Source: Gautieria morchelliformis
Lineage: Eukaryota > Basidiomycota > Agaricomycetes > Gomphales > Gomphaceae
Direction of reading: 5' to 3'
Length of the DNA stretch: 64,000 bases
Assembly (NCBI GenBank): GCA_015179125.1
Contig: WHVA01000441.1
Coordinates: 1-64,000 of the forward strand
Each line of letters opens with the position of its first letter. The first letter of the stretch is position 1. Shown piece by piece: positions 34,754-45,072 of the stretch. The position numbers were made by a program, and so were the translations under genes. The notes beneath the pieces were generated by a model. That model ran no database searches, had not been told where the DNA came from, and saw only the letters and a program-made list of their open reading frames with translations.

Positions 34754-35839
34754 TGCGGTGTGGAATGCTTGTGCAAGCCGCCCTGCGCATTTCATACCAT
34801 CATAGAATCGCGCCATGTTTCGAATATAATAGTAATAAGTGGCGTTTGAACTAACCTCATACCATCATACTTAGAATGCTGCTATCTGTCAAATATAATA
34901 CTTTGCTAACATACTCTATGAATTCCTTGAGCGGGACACAGCCTGGAGTGGTGTCGGCGTCTAGCACGGCCGCCGCGGGGAAAAGGCCAGGCCACGCGGT
35001 CAAATAAGTATAGGGGAAAGCAAGAGGGGCGATAGCTGACAAGGCGTTAAAAAACCCCAGGGGAACGAAGAGGGGCATGCGCGGGGCAACGAGCCAAGCG
35101 GCAAGTTACCTGTGCGAAGCAAGCGAGCAGAAGAATAAATACGGCCTGAGGGACCCCCGCCAGCGTGCCCTGGCAATACAAAGGAAACAAGGAGCAGCGA
35201 GGGCAAGGAGAAGCGGTCGGTGACCCGTGCGCATACTAATAGGCTTTGGGGTCACGTGCACGCTAAGCCAGCGCCCCGAGGCGGAATTTGCACGAGCAGG
35301 GACCTCGGTTAGCCATGGGCACTTGAATTGTGAGGTTTGAGTTGGGAGAAGGTTCGACCTATGGCAGCTGCATGTAGCACGAATAACCCGGTTATGCTCC
35401 GCCGCTCGCCTATATATCATGCAGCGCCTGCCTGCCTGGGCATGTATGCGGGTAAGTTTTGCACGAGAACACCGTTCAGAACCATCGATTGAAGACAAAA
35501 ATAAGAGTGTCTATTTACAACATTGCCACAATCAAACAGAAGGCCTCAAGGCTACTGCGACCCATTCCAGTATTTTTAGGGGGATGCACGGAGGTTTGCA
35601 GATATTCATTCTCCGCATGCGGAAAATCCGTTGACGCGTACGTTGGACGTTTGAGCGTTTTGAACGGTGAAGAATCAAAGCTGGAGCCCACACGTCTATA
35701 TTTCAGAGTGGTGCGTGTTAAGGCTGCACGGCACGCCAGTGTTGCCCATGGCACGCTGCGTGACGGGCATTATGGCGCACGTAATACTGAAACGGTTGAA
35801 GGAACTAGGTTCCGTCCGCACTTCCTGGTCCTGTCCACC
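34754..35839. other. Intergenic, no gene recognised
   Basis: Nothing with coding structure is seen; the right edge should carry the GST 2 promoter. Confidence 0.5.
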
Positions 35840-36714
35840 ATGTCCACCGAACCCACCATTATCCTCTATGACATTCCGTCTGCTTCAACTTACCAGCCGT
35901 GGCAAGTCGCCTCTCAGATCACATCCTGACACCTTTGTTAACCGCTTTTCAGGAATCCCAACACATGGAAGGCGAGGTCAGTTGGAGCACCGCGAACGTA
36001 GCATGTTGATCTCAACCGGCTTCTCGCAGGACTGTCCTGAATTATAAGCGAATATCGTACAAGACTGTCTGGCTGTCATACCCTGACATCGAGCCCACGC
36101 TGAAGAAACTCGGCGCGTCTCCCAAGACCATCGATCCCGAAGGGTACCCGCACTACATGCTTCCTGCCGTCCTCGACATCAGTGGACGATCCCCCGTTCT
36201 CGTCACAGACTCCCTGAACATCGCCGAGTATCTCGACGCCAAGTACCCCGATCGCCCGGTCTTCCCCAGGGAGGGCAGAGCACTCCAGTACGCCTTCGAA
36301 GAGACCTTCAATCGCATCGTGGGGCCGCACTTCTGGAAAATGATGCTTCCGCTCGCATGGGGCGTCTTGGACGAACGCAGTCGCGGTCACGTGCACGAAA
36401 AAAGGGAGCGATGGCACAAGAGTAAGGCGTCGTTGGGGCAGTGGCGTCCAGAAGCGTCCATCTCTGGGAAAGAGTGGGAGTCGCTCAAGGGTGGATTCGA
36501 CCAACTGGCGGCGTTCCTCAACAAGAACGGCCCGGACATGCTCTATGTTGCAGGCGGGAGCGAGCCCACCCGCGCAGACATGATCATCGTGTCGTACCTG
36601 GCGTCCATCGTAGTTGCTGCGCCTGAGATGTGGAGCCGCGAGGTCAGGCATTGGAGCGGAGGGAGATGGGAGAGACTGTGGAGGGTGTCGGAGTCTTGGA
36701 GGGTTGTTCACTGA
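35840..36714 (+). CDS. Glutathione S-transferase-like protein 2 (256 aa), paralogue of GST 1
   Basis: Exons 35840-35901 (62 nt), 35953-35976 (24 nt) and 36030-36714. Exon 1 and 2 lengths equal those of GST 1 exactly, and intron 1 again starts GC (GCAAGT). Protein features: TIILYDIPSAS, NPNTWKARTVLNYKRISYKT, MLPAVLDI, TDSLNIAEYLDAKYPDRP. It lies 3.2 kb from GST 1 in opposite orientation with the OYE gene between, so it is a local inverted duplicate. The role is expected to match GST 1. Confidence 0.86.
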
Positions 36715-37317
36715 TGTGAGTCGACATGATTATGATTAGCTTCACAGATATACAGGTGCACTTTGTGTGATGGACGTAGCCTGGTCAGTAATTTCATTAA
36801 TCTTGGGGTTAAGGAACAAAAACATCATCCGAGCATCATGCATCAAGGCTCACCCCATCCATGTGAGATGCAACGTCCCAAGGGGAGCGTCTCCGCTGCA
36901 TGATTCTACGGGGCATAGCACTAGGGGATATATATGTGCAACTAGTCTCTTTCGATCAAGAACGGAACGGCAAAATCTTCGAGCAACCAAAATTAACTTC
37001 CGCAGCACCCCTGGGCCTGATCCGCCATGTTGACCGTTCATCGACATCTTGGAGACGAGACTCGCGGAGAAGTCGCGAACGGCCTGGGCGGCAAATCCCT
37101 TAAGCGCAGGCGTCGTAGGAGGATGAAACGGGTGTCCAAAGTGGCACTCCGCTCTGCGAAGGACGGAACAATGAAGAGCACTCCAGGGGAACAATAGAGA
37201 GCGGGATGAATGGAAGCGCGCTGGTGGCTGTCTGTCACACTCATACAAACTTCGAGTGCTTGTACTTATTGAACCAGTAATAAGGCCTAAGGAGCCAAAC
37301 AGACGCTAACACCCGAT
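36715..37317. other. Intergenic, no gene recognised
   Basis: No gene is seen up to the start of the clp1-unit upstream block at about 37318. Confidence 0.5.
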
Positions 37318-37454
37318 CGTGTGACCTGTGGACGTTTGGCACCAATGTGGAGTTTAAAAGTGCCTCGTTGTGGGTCTGTGGGTCCGTAATTGCAGAGCCC
37401 ATCAGCCATCCGAGGGCAATATTTCCCACGGAGATCGCACGGGCTGAGACGATA

Positions 37455-37463
37455 CATATAAAG
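37455..37463 (+). promoter_or_regulatory. TATA box of clp1-like copy 2
   Basis: CATATAAAG, 72 bp before the ATG, sits in an upstream block (about 37330-37535) that is nearly identical before copy 3 and partly kept before copy 4. Confidence 0.7.
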
Positions 37464-37535
37464 ATACATTATGCTAGCCCTCCAGACCGCACAACCGCGC
37501 TACCCCCGCCTTCTACGTGAAGCCAGGCTAGCACC

Positions 37536-38602
37536 ATGGTTCTCGGCACGTCTCTGTCTGTCTCGCCTGCCGTCTTCGACAACAAGGAGAACGTCGTGTT
37601 CAGATTCTCGCAGTCTGTCTTAAGGAATACCAACGGGCGGCGAGCGCGTTCGCGCGCGAATAACTCATCCTCGCCTGTTGTGATCACGCGAGAGAGCGCT
37701 CGGGGGCCTTGTCGTCGCACGCAGTCGGTGGCACCGACGCGCACGCCACCCAGGTTCCCCGTCGAGGACGTCGGGACACCCTCGGGGTCGAACGGTCCTC
37801 AGGGAATCATCCAGCTCCCGAGGACCCTCGGGCGTCCCGCGTTCAAGGCGATACCCGCTGGCATTCTCGAAGCTGTCGATGCCGATCTGCAGGGTGTCGC
37901 CCTGGAATACCTCCACCAGAAGCTACAACGCTTCGGGCCCCAGTCAGTACTACTTACGTTGCGAAAATAATTTACCCGAGCTTATATTTCCGATTCAGAT
38001 TGCTTGCGGTGGCGGCGAGTACGACGGCGGACCCCCCACGTGACCGTCTTCCGCGCGAGCTCCAAGTCATCGTCCACGACATCACGGCCGACGCGCCCTC
38101 GCACCTCTTCGCGGTATGCTCCCAGCCCCCCACGCGCATCTCCCTCCACCCCGCCCACGCGCTCGTCCTCGCCTCGCACTGCGCGAACTTCCCGGCCCTC
38201 CCGTACTCGAAGCCCACGGTCGCCCCCGCAGTCGGCAGCACGCTCACGCTCCCCGTCGTCCCCCTCGCGCTGCCGAACCCGGAGACATTCCCGATCCTCA
38301 TGCACTACCTCTACACCAAGCGCGGGGACCACCTCCTCGCCGCGCTGCTCCCCATGGCGTCGCGCGACGCGACACAGACCTTCGACCAGCTCCAGCTCTC
38401 CACGGAGTATGCCGCGGCCTTTACGGTGCAGGCGCTCCTCGCCCGCGCGGCGATAGTGCATGGGCTGTGGAGCAATGTGGCGGCGTTGGGCGTGTTCGAT
38501 GCCAAATTGTGGCGAGGGATTGAGGTGGTGTGGGCGGTGTTGTTGGATACGTTGGCTATCAGCACCGGGTCGAGCTGGCGGACGAAGAGCACCATGTCGT
38601 AG
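37536..38602 (+). CDS. Clp1-like protein, copy 2 (336 aa)
   Basis: Exons 37536-37942 and 37999-38602; the 56-nt intron runs GTCAGT to TTCAG. Exon 1 (MVLGTSLSVSPAVFDNKEN) is Arg/Ser-rich and ends in the conserved VDADLQGVALEYLHQKLQ. Exon 2 carries PPRDRLPRELQVIVHDI, PETFPILMHYLYTKRGDHL and LWSNVAALGVFDAKLWRGIE. Very GC-rich codons produce long meaningless ORFs on both strands here. It forms the left unit of a tandem array and is followed by a convergent 3' fragment of the coiled-coil gene. Confidence 0.88.
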
Positions 38603-38724
38603 CTTTACTGTGATATACATACCCATCAACCGCATACCAGTATCTTTGAAATTCTAGTTTCTTATACACTGCATCCGGAATGTGTTGTACGGTGAGAGCA
38701 GCGCTGTAAGGTTGAACACATGTC

Positions 38725-39293
38725 AGCACCTCGATGGTGCCCGTTGACCGTGTCAGTTCCGTTTCCAACTTGTGGACTTGAGTGGTCCAGAACATCTGTA
38801 CTTGCTTGACTTGATGCCCGTTGTCGCCTGCTCGCGGAGGCTATCATTGTCCCGCTGGAGAGCCCCGATCTCTACAAGCCGTGCCTGGTGCGCATCGGAC
38901 GCCTGCGTGTACAAGTTCCGCAGCATATTCACGTCCGACTCTCGAGCTGAGCCTTCGCAAGCTTGAGCTGCTCGTTCTCTTGAAGCGTGTCCTTGAAACG
39001 ATCCAGATGCACAAAAGACGACGAGGACGCAGTCAAGTCGTCCGCCGTCGACGCCGCTGCTCGGTCCTCTTGCGGCATCTTAGCAGTTCGTTCTTTGCCC
39101 AGCGCAATGCTAACCTCGTCATATCGTTCATTGCCCAGCGCAATGCTAACCTCGTCATATCGTTCATTCGCCACCTCGAGCTCGCGCTTTAGACGATCCA
39201 GCTCCCCATCTAGTAGCTCAGCCGTGCGGGACTGCCGATTCTTCAGTGTCGCTTTCAAGAGCTTGATTTCCTCCGATTTACCGACTTTGCCTC
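38725..39293 (-). pseudogene. Fragment of the coiled-coil gene (array unit 1)
   Basis: The minus strand matches the coiled-coil part of the gene at 45-48 kb, from KSEEIKLLKATLK to LTRSTGTIEVLT. It lacks the chromodomain half, the C2H2 end and any start codon. An internal 39-bp tandem duplication repeats YDEVSIALG. The left edge abuts the clp1-like copy 2 3' flank directly. Confidence 0.85.
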
Positions 39294-39412
39294 GGACGTT
39301 TGGCAACGATGTGGAGTTTGAAAATGGCTCGCTGTGTGGGTCCGTAATTGCAGAGCCCATCAGCCATCCGAGGGCAATATTTCCCACGGAGATCGCACGG
39401 GCTGAAACGATA

Positions 39413-39421
39413 CATATAAAG
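39413..39421 (+). promoter_or_regulatory. TATA box of clp1-like copy 3
   Basis: CATATAAAG, 72 bp before the ATG, in the duplicated upstream block shared with copy 2. Confidence 0.7.
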
Positions 39422-39493
39422 ATACATTATGCCAGCCCTCCAAACCGCACAACCGCGCTACCCCCGCCTTCTACGTGAAGCCAGGCTAGCACC

Positions 39494-40563
39494 ATGGTTC
39501 TCAGCACGTCTCTGTCTGTCTCGCCTGCCGTCTTCGACAACAAGGAGAACGTCGTCTTCAGATTCTCGCAGTCTGTCTTAAGGAATACCAACGGGCGGCG
39601 AGCGCGTTCGCGCGCGAATAACACATCCTCGCCTGTTGTGATCACGCGAGAGAGCGCTCGGGGGCCTCGTCGTCGCACGCAGTCGGTGGCACCGACGCGC
39701 ACGCCACCCAGGTTCCCCGTCGAGGACGTCGGGACACCCTCGGGATCGAACGGTCCTCAGGGAATCATCCAGCTCCCGAGGACCCTCGGGCGTCCCGCGT
39801 TCAAGGCGATACCCGCTGGCGTTCTCGAAGCTGTCGATGCCGATCTGAAGGGTGTCGCCCTGGAATACCTCCACCAGAAGCTACAACGCTTCGGGCCCCA
39901 GTCAGTACTATTTACGTTGCGAAAATAATTTACCCGAGCTTATATTTCCGATTCAGATTGCTTGCTGTGGCCGCGAGTACGACGGCGAACCCCCCACGTG
40001 ACCGTCTTCCGCGCGAGCTCCAAGTCATCGTCAACGACATCACGGCCGACGCGCCCTCGCACCTCTTCGCGGTCTGCGCCCAGTCCCAGCCCCCCACGCG
40101 CATCTCCCTCCACCCCGCCCACGCGCTCGTCCTCGCCTCGCACTGCGCGCACTTCCCGTCCCTCCCGTACTCGAAGCCCGCGGTCGCCCCCGCAGCCGGC
40201 AGCACGCTCACGCTCCCCGTTGTCCCCCTCGCGCTGCCGAGCCCGGAGACGTTCCCCATCCTTATGCACTACTTTTACACCAAACGCGGCGACCACCTCC
40301 TCGCCTCGTTGCTCCCCATCGCGCCGCGCGACGCGACACAGACCCTCGATCAGCTTTCCACGGAGTATGCCGCGACTTTTACGGTGCAGGCGCTCCTCGC
40401 CCGCGCGGCCAGGGTGCATGGGCTGTGGAGCAATGTGGCGGCGTTGGGCGTGTTCGATGCCAAATTGTGGCGAGGGATTGAAGTGGTGTGGGCGGTGTTG
40501 TTGGATGCGTTGGCTATCAGCACCGGGTCGAGCTGGCGGACGGAGAGCCCCATGTCCGCGTAG
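39494..40563 (+). CDS. Clp1-like protein, copy 3 (337 aa)
   Basis: Exons 39494-39900 and 39957-40563, intron 56 nt. Exon 1 has the same length as in copy 2 and differs at only a few positions. Exon 2 has an insertion of two residues (QS) in the PPTRIS region and a later two-residue deletion, and ends in SSWRTESPMSA. All family motifs are intact. Promoter block, intron and 3' flank are also duplicated, so this is a complete transcription unit and probably functional. Confidence 0.88.
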
Positions 40564-41419
40564 CTTTACTGTGATATACATACCCATCAAGCGCATACCA
40601 GTATCTTTAAAATTCTAGTTTCTTATACCCTGCATCCGGAATGTGTTGTACGGTGAGAGCACCGCTGTAAGGTTGAAGACATAAACTCTGAAGCAGAGAT
40701 TGAAACCCAAGGTATATACGACCTAACAACTTCGAACATCCAGCGTAAATGGAGCAACAGAGACCAGAACGCTCAGGACATTACGCCTAGCTCAAAACTG
40801 CGGAATATGTGCCACAGGTTCTGGCAAGCTACGTACGGCATACATTCCCTTCGGCTACGGTGATCACCGGCAACACGTACAAAATAAAAGACCACTGCAC
40901 GACAGTCTCCTCCACCATCCACGTTCCAGTTCCCTGAACTGACCTACGTTCTCCTGGGACTCGTGGAGCTAGCTAGACGTGCATGACTACGGCTTAAACT
41001 CAGGTGGATTGCATCTTGATGCACGATGATCGCGGTGGCACAAGAACATTCTGGACAGGCACAGCGAGGAATATGCGCGTCCCCACTCCCAAAAAATAAC
41101 GCGAGGGAACAGATGCGATTTCTGCATTGGAGGATCCCGTAGCTTGTGGTAGGAAAATGTAAGGCTGGGGTTCGAAAGAGGATATGATTAGTTGGGGCGC
41201 CAATCGGCCGGGGTATGTCCGCGACAGAGCGACAGAGGCTGGAACGGCACGTTTGACCCTGGGTATCATGGTATAGTGGAGAGATCATGGCGGGGAGGCA
41301 GTGGACTGGTAGATCGTCACAGGCGACGATGATTAGAATGGGTACACTACTGTAGTCGTGGCATGAAGGAGAAGATGTTGGGTAGACTGTTGTCCAAGAC
41401 TCCACCTACAGCAAATAGT
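40564..41419. other. Duplicated 3' flank shared with 44.2-45.07 kb
   Basis: This non-coding stretch between convergent clp1-like copy 3 and the coiled-coil copy is repeated between copy 4 and the full-length gene. Both versions contain a minus-strand ORF (IPRPIGAP and on) that is probably 3' untranslated sequence, since the preceding splice and stop are conserved. Confidence 0.8.
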
Positions 41420-42335
41420 TTAGATATGCTCGTGTACATGCTCACGCAGTTTCTGGGGATAGCGTCAACATACTGATTCTCGACCTTTGGCCTAGCGCTT
41501 ACCTCCCGCGATTTCAGTAAAGCGCCACACCTAGTCTCACGCTTGGTGTTCATCCAGGGACATATCCACACGAGTTCGTCCTCCTCCAACGTCGACTCCT
41601 GCTCTTTCACATCCTGCTCGTTCTTCTGCCGCGCCATTGCCTCGTCCTCCCACTCTTTCACTTCAAGTCTCAATTTCGTATTCTCTACGCCCATGTCCAT
41701 AAACCTACTCCTCCAGTCTTCTGCCTCCTGTTTGGCTGCCTCCACTTCCTTCTGTGCCATCGGTAAAAGGGCCGCCTGCCTCCTAACATCGTCCGCCCGT
41801 CGAGCTTGGCCTGTCAGCACCTCGATCGTGCCCGTTGATCGCGTCAGTTCCTTTTCCAACTTGTGGATTTGAGTGGTCCAGAACATCTGTGCTTGCTTGA
41901 TGCCCGTTGTCGCCTGCTCGCGGAAGCTATCATTGTCCCGCTTGAGAGCCCCGATCTCTACAAGCCGTGCCTGGTGCGCATCGGACGCCTGCGTATACAA
42001 GTTCCGCAGCATATCCACGTCACTCTCGAGCTGAGCCTTAGCAAGCTTGAGCTGCTCGTTTTCTTGAAGCGTGTCCTTGAAACGATCCAGATGCCCAAAA
42101 GACGACGAAGACGCAGTCAAGTCGTCCGCTGTCGACGTCGCTGCTCGATCCTCTTGCGGCATCTTAGCGGTTCGTTCTTTGCTCAGCGCAACGTTAACCT
42201 CGTCATATCGTTCATTCGCCACCTCGAGGTCGCGCTTTAGACGATCCAGCTCCCCATCTAGCTCAGCCGTGCGGGACTGCTGATTCTTCAGTGTCACTTT
42301 CAAGAGCTCGATTTCCTCCGATTTACTGACTTTGC
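41420..42335 (-). pseudogene. Truncated copy of the coiled-coil/C2H2 gene (array unit 2)
   Basis: The minus strand keeps the complete 3' half: coiled coil from KSEEIELLKVTLK, the WICPWMN cysteine region, the 50-nt intron (41453-41502) and the last exon 41420-41452 supplying KLREHVHEHI. The chromodomain half is absent; upstream of KSEEI the sequence is clp1 promoter DNA. The frame is open for over 300 codons but no ATG precedes it until well inside the coiled coil. It might give a short coiled-coil/zinc-finger protein if an upstream start is supplied. Confidence 0.82.
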
Positions 42336-42439
42336 CGACGTTTGGCAACAATGTGGAGTTTGAAAATGGCTCGTTGTGTAGGTCCGTAATTGCTAAGCTC
42401 CCATCCGAGGGCAATGTTTCTCACGGGGATCGTACGGGT

Positions 42440-42928
42440 GGGCCAGCAATCTGCAGTTCCTCCATTTAATGGGAATAAATACCGCCTATGTCCTAGACAT
42501 GCACTCTCATATCAATTCACAACATTTGCGACCTTTTTCTCCTACATCTCCCCATACAGGCTCGGCTTCTGAGGCGAAAGGAAGAGTGGGAAGGCACAGC
42601 CATGTATCCTCCCGTGCACATCGTTCTCTCTGGTATCGAGGCGACGAGGTCGAGTGCGCGGTTGTCCTCTGGGCGGAAATTGGCGGGAGTGGCGGGACAG
42701 GTGGGTTCAAGTGGTGCGATGGCGGTGTGGTGCTGCGCGGAAAGACGTTTGGTGCTGCGCGGAAAGACGTTGGGTGGCGGCGGAAGGGCAGGTGCGTAGG
42801 ACATTCTGTCTGTCACGCCACAGGCGGACGTGCGTGGGAATCGACGTCGATGCTGCGGTAATGCCTTCAGGTTGCCCGATAACTGCTGCAGTTATCGGGC
42901 AACACACGCACGCGAGGCAGCCACAGAC
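42440..42928. other. About 490-bp insertion in the upstream block of clp1-like copy 4
   Basis: The upstream block shared by the clp1 units is interrupted after acggggatcgtacgggtg and resumes at gctgaaacgatacatataaa. The inserted DNA contains a duplicated tggtgctgcgcggaaagacg (near 42730-42772) and a 33-bp palindrome. No gene is recognised in it. Confidence 0.65.
42871..42903. repeat. 33-bp perfect palindrome
   Basis: Arm gttgcccgataactgc (42871-42886), a single central t, then the exact reverse complement (42888-42903). It could extrude as a cruciform or mark a foldback or terminal inverted repeat scar. Confidence 0.95.
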
Positions 42929-42940
42929 GCTGAAACGATA

Positions 42941-42949
42941 CATATAAAG
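42941..42949 (+). promoter_or_regulatory. TATA box of clp1-like copy 4 (pseudogene)
   Basis: CATATAAAG with the same flanks as in copies 2 and 3, but the upstream region is replaced by the 490-bp insertion. Confidence 0.6.
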
Positions 42950-43019
42950 ATAAATTATGCCAGCCCTCCAAACCGCACAACCGCTACCCGCGCCTTCTAC
43001 GTGAAGCCAGTCTAGCACC

Positions 43020-44195
43020 ATGGTTCTCAGCACTTCTCTGTCTGTTTCGCCTGCCGTCTTCGACAACAAGGAGAACGTGTCTTCAGATCCTCGCAGAAAT
43101 GGCGGACGCAACACCCTCGGGATCGAACGGTCCTTGGGAGCTGAATGGTTCGCTGAGGACCTCAGGGAACCATCCAGCTCTCGAGGACCCTCGGGCGTCC
43201 AGCTTTCAAGGCGATACCTGCTGCCGTTCTCGAAGCTGTCGATGCTGACCTGAAGGGGGTCGCCCTGGAGTACCTCCATGCGAAACTACAAGGCTTCGGG
43301 CTATAGGTCGAAGACGCTCACAGTTAATAAGATAAGTCGTTCTCAATTCGATGATCTCCAGCGACGCAAGTCGCTGGCTTAAATACATGGGTAGCTAGTC
43401 TAAATATAATTGTAACCTTTGTCTTGAGAAGAACAATGATTCCTTTGTCCTCCTACTGCGCTCCTTATACTCCCTACTCGTACCTTGTACGCGTCATCGG
43501 CTTATATCAGTATGCCGAAGTGCCGGTTTATTCAACACGGCCCCCAGTCATGAGTACTACTCACGTTGCGAAAATAAAAACTTAGCCGAGCTTATATTTC
43601 CGATTCAGATTGCTTGCTGTGGCGGCGAGTACGACGGCGAACCCCCCCCGTGACCGTCTCCCGCGCGAGCTCGAAGTCATCGTCAACGGCATCACGGCCG
43701 ACGCGCCCTCGCACCTGTTCGCGGTATGCGCCCAGCCACCCACACGCATCTCCATCCACCCCGCCCACGCGCTCGTCCTCGCATCGCACTGCGCGAATCC
43801 CTCCCATACTCGAAACCCACGGTCGACCCCGAGGTCGGCAGCACGCTCACTCTCCCCGTCGTCCCCCTCGCTCTGCCAAACCCGGAGACGTTCCCGATCC
43901 TTATGCACTACTTTTACACCAAACGCGGCGACCACCTCCTCGCCTCGTTGCTCCCCATCGCGCCGCGCGACGCGACACAGTCGATCAGCTTTCCACGGAG
44001 TATGCCGCGACTTTTATGGTGCAGGCGCTCCTCGCCCGCGCGGCCAGGGTGCATGGGCTGTGGAGCAATGTGGCGGCGTTGGGCGTGTTCGATGACAAAT
44101 TATGGCGAGGTATTGAGGTGGTGTGGGCGGTATTGTTGGATGCATTGGCTATCAGCACCGGGTCGAGCTGGCGGACGGAGAGCCCCATGTCGTAG
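43020..44195 (+). pseudogene. clp1-like copy 4, disrupted
   Basis: Exon 1 starts with the same MVLSTSLSVSPAVFDNKEN as copy 3, but the middle is missing roughly 100 nt and the frame is lost. About 240 bp of foreign DNA (about 43302-43540) interrupts the end of exon 1 just before the intron donor. Exon 2 (from about 43610) has deletions of about 8 nt near 43797 and about 4 nt near 43981. The C-terminal LWSNVAALGVFDDKLWRGIE and the stop at 44193-44195 are kept. The protein cannot be made. Confidence 0.9.
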
Positions 44196-45072
44196 CTTTA
44201 CTGTAATATATATACCCATCAAGCGCATACCAGTATCTTTTAAAATTCTAGTTTCTTATACCCTGCATCCGGAATGTGTTGTACGCTGCCACGAGAGCAC
44301 TGCTGTAAGGTTGAAGACACAAACTCCGAAGCAGACTGAAGTCCAAGGTGCGACCTAACAACGTCGAACGTCCAGCGTAAATGGAGCAACAGGGAGCAGA
44401 ACGCTCAGAGCCTAGCTCAAACCTGCGAAATATTATGTGCTCGTGCTCGCAGCATATAGCTATCTTCACCAGCTCGACAAGGTTCTGGCAAGCCACGGCA
44501 TGCATTCCCTTCAGCTACGATCACCGGCAACACGTACAAAATAAAAGACTACTGCACGACAGTCTCCTCCACCATCCACGTTCCAGTTCCCTGAACTGAC
44601 CTACGTTCTCCTGGGACTCGTGGAGCTAGCTAGACGTGCATGGCTACGCCTTGAATTCAGGTGGATTGCATCTTGATGCACGATGATTACGGTGGCACAA
44701 GGACATTCTGGACAGGCACAGCGAGGAATATGCGCGTCCCCACTCCCAAAAAATAACGCGAGGGAACAGATGCGATTTCTGCATTGGAGGATCCCATAGC
44801 TTGTGGTAGGAAAATGTAAGGCTGGGGTTCGAAAGAGGATATGATTAATTGGGGCGCCAATCGGCCGGGGTATGTCCGCGACAGAGGCTGGAACGGCACG
44901 TTTGACCCTGGGTATCATGGTATAGTGGAGAGATCATGGCGGGGAGGCAGTGGACTGGTAGATCGTCACAGGCGACGATGACTAGAATGGGTACACTACT
45001 GTAGTCGCGGCATGAAGGAGAAGATGTCGGGTAGACTGTTGTCCAAGACTCCAGTGCCCTACAGCAAATAGT

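Noticed and set aside
37982..38635. Long ORFs on the minus strand and in other plus frames across the clp1-like exons (also 39940-40596, 43726-44358)
   Set aside because: These come from very high GC at third codon positions. They are Arg/Ala/Ser-rich, lack homology, and recur only because the genes are duplicated.
44601..44918. Minus-strand ORF conserved at 41000-41405 and 44601-44918
   Set aside because: It lies beyond the conserved stop of the coiled-coil gene and is shared only because the whole 3' flank is duplicated.
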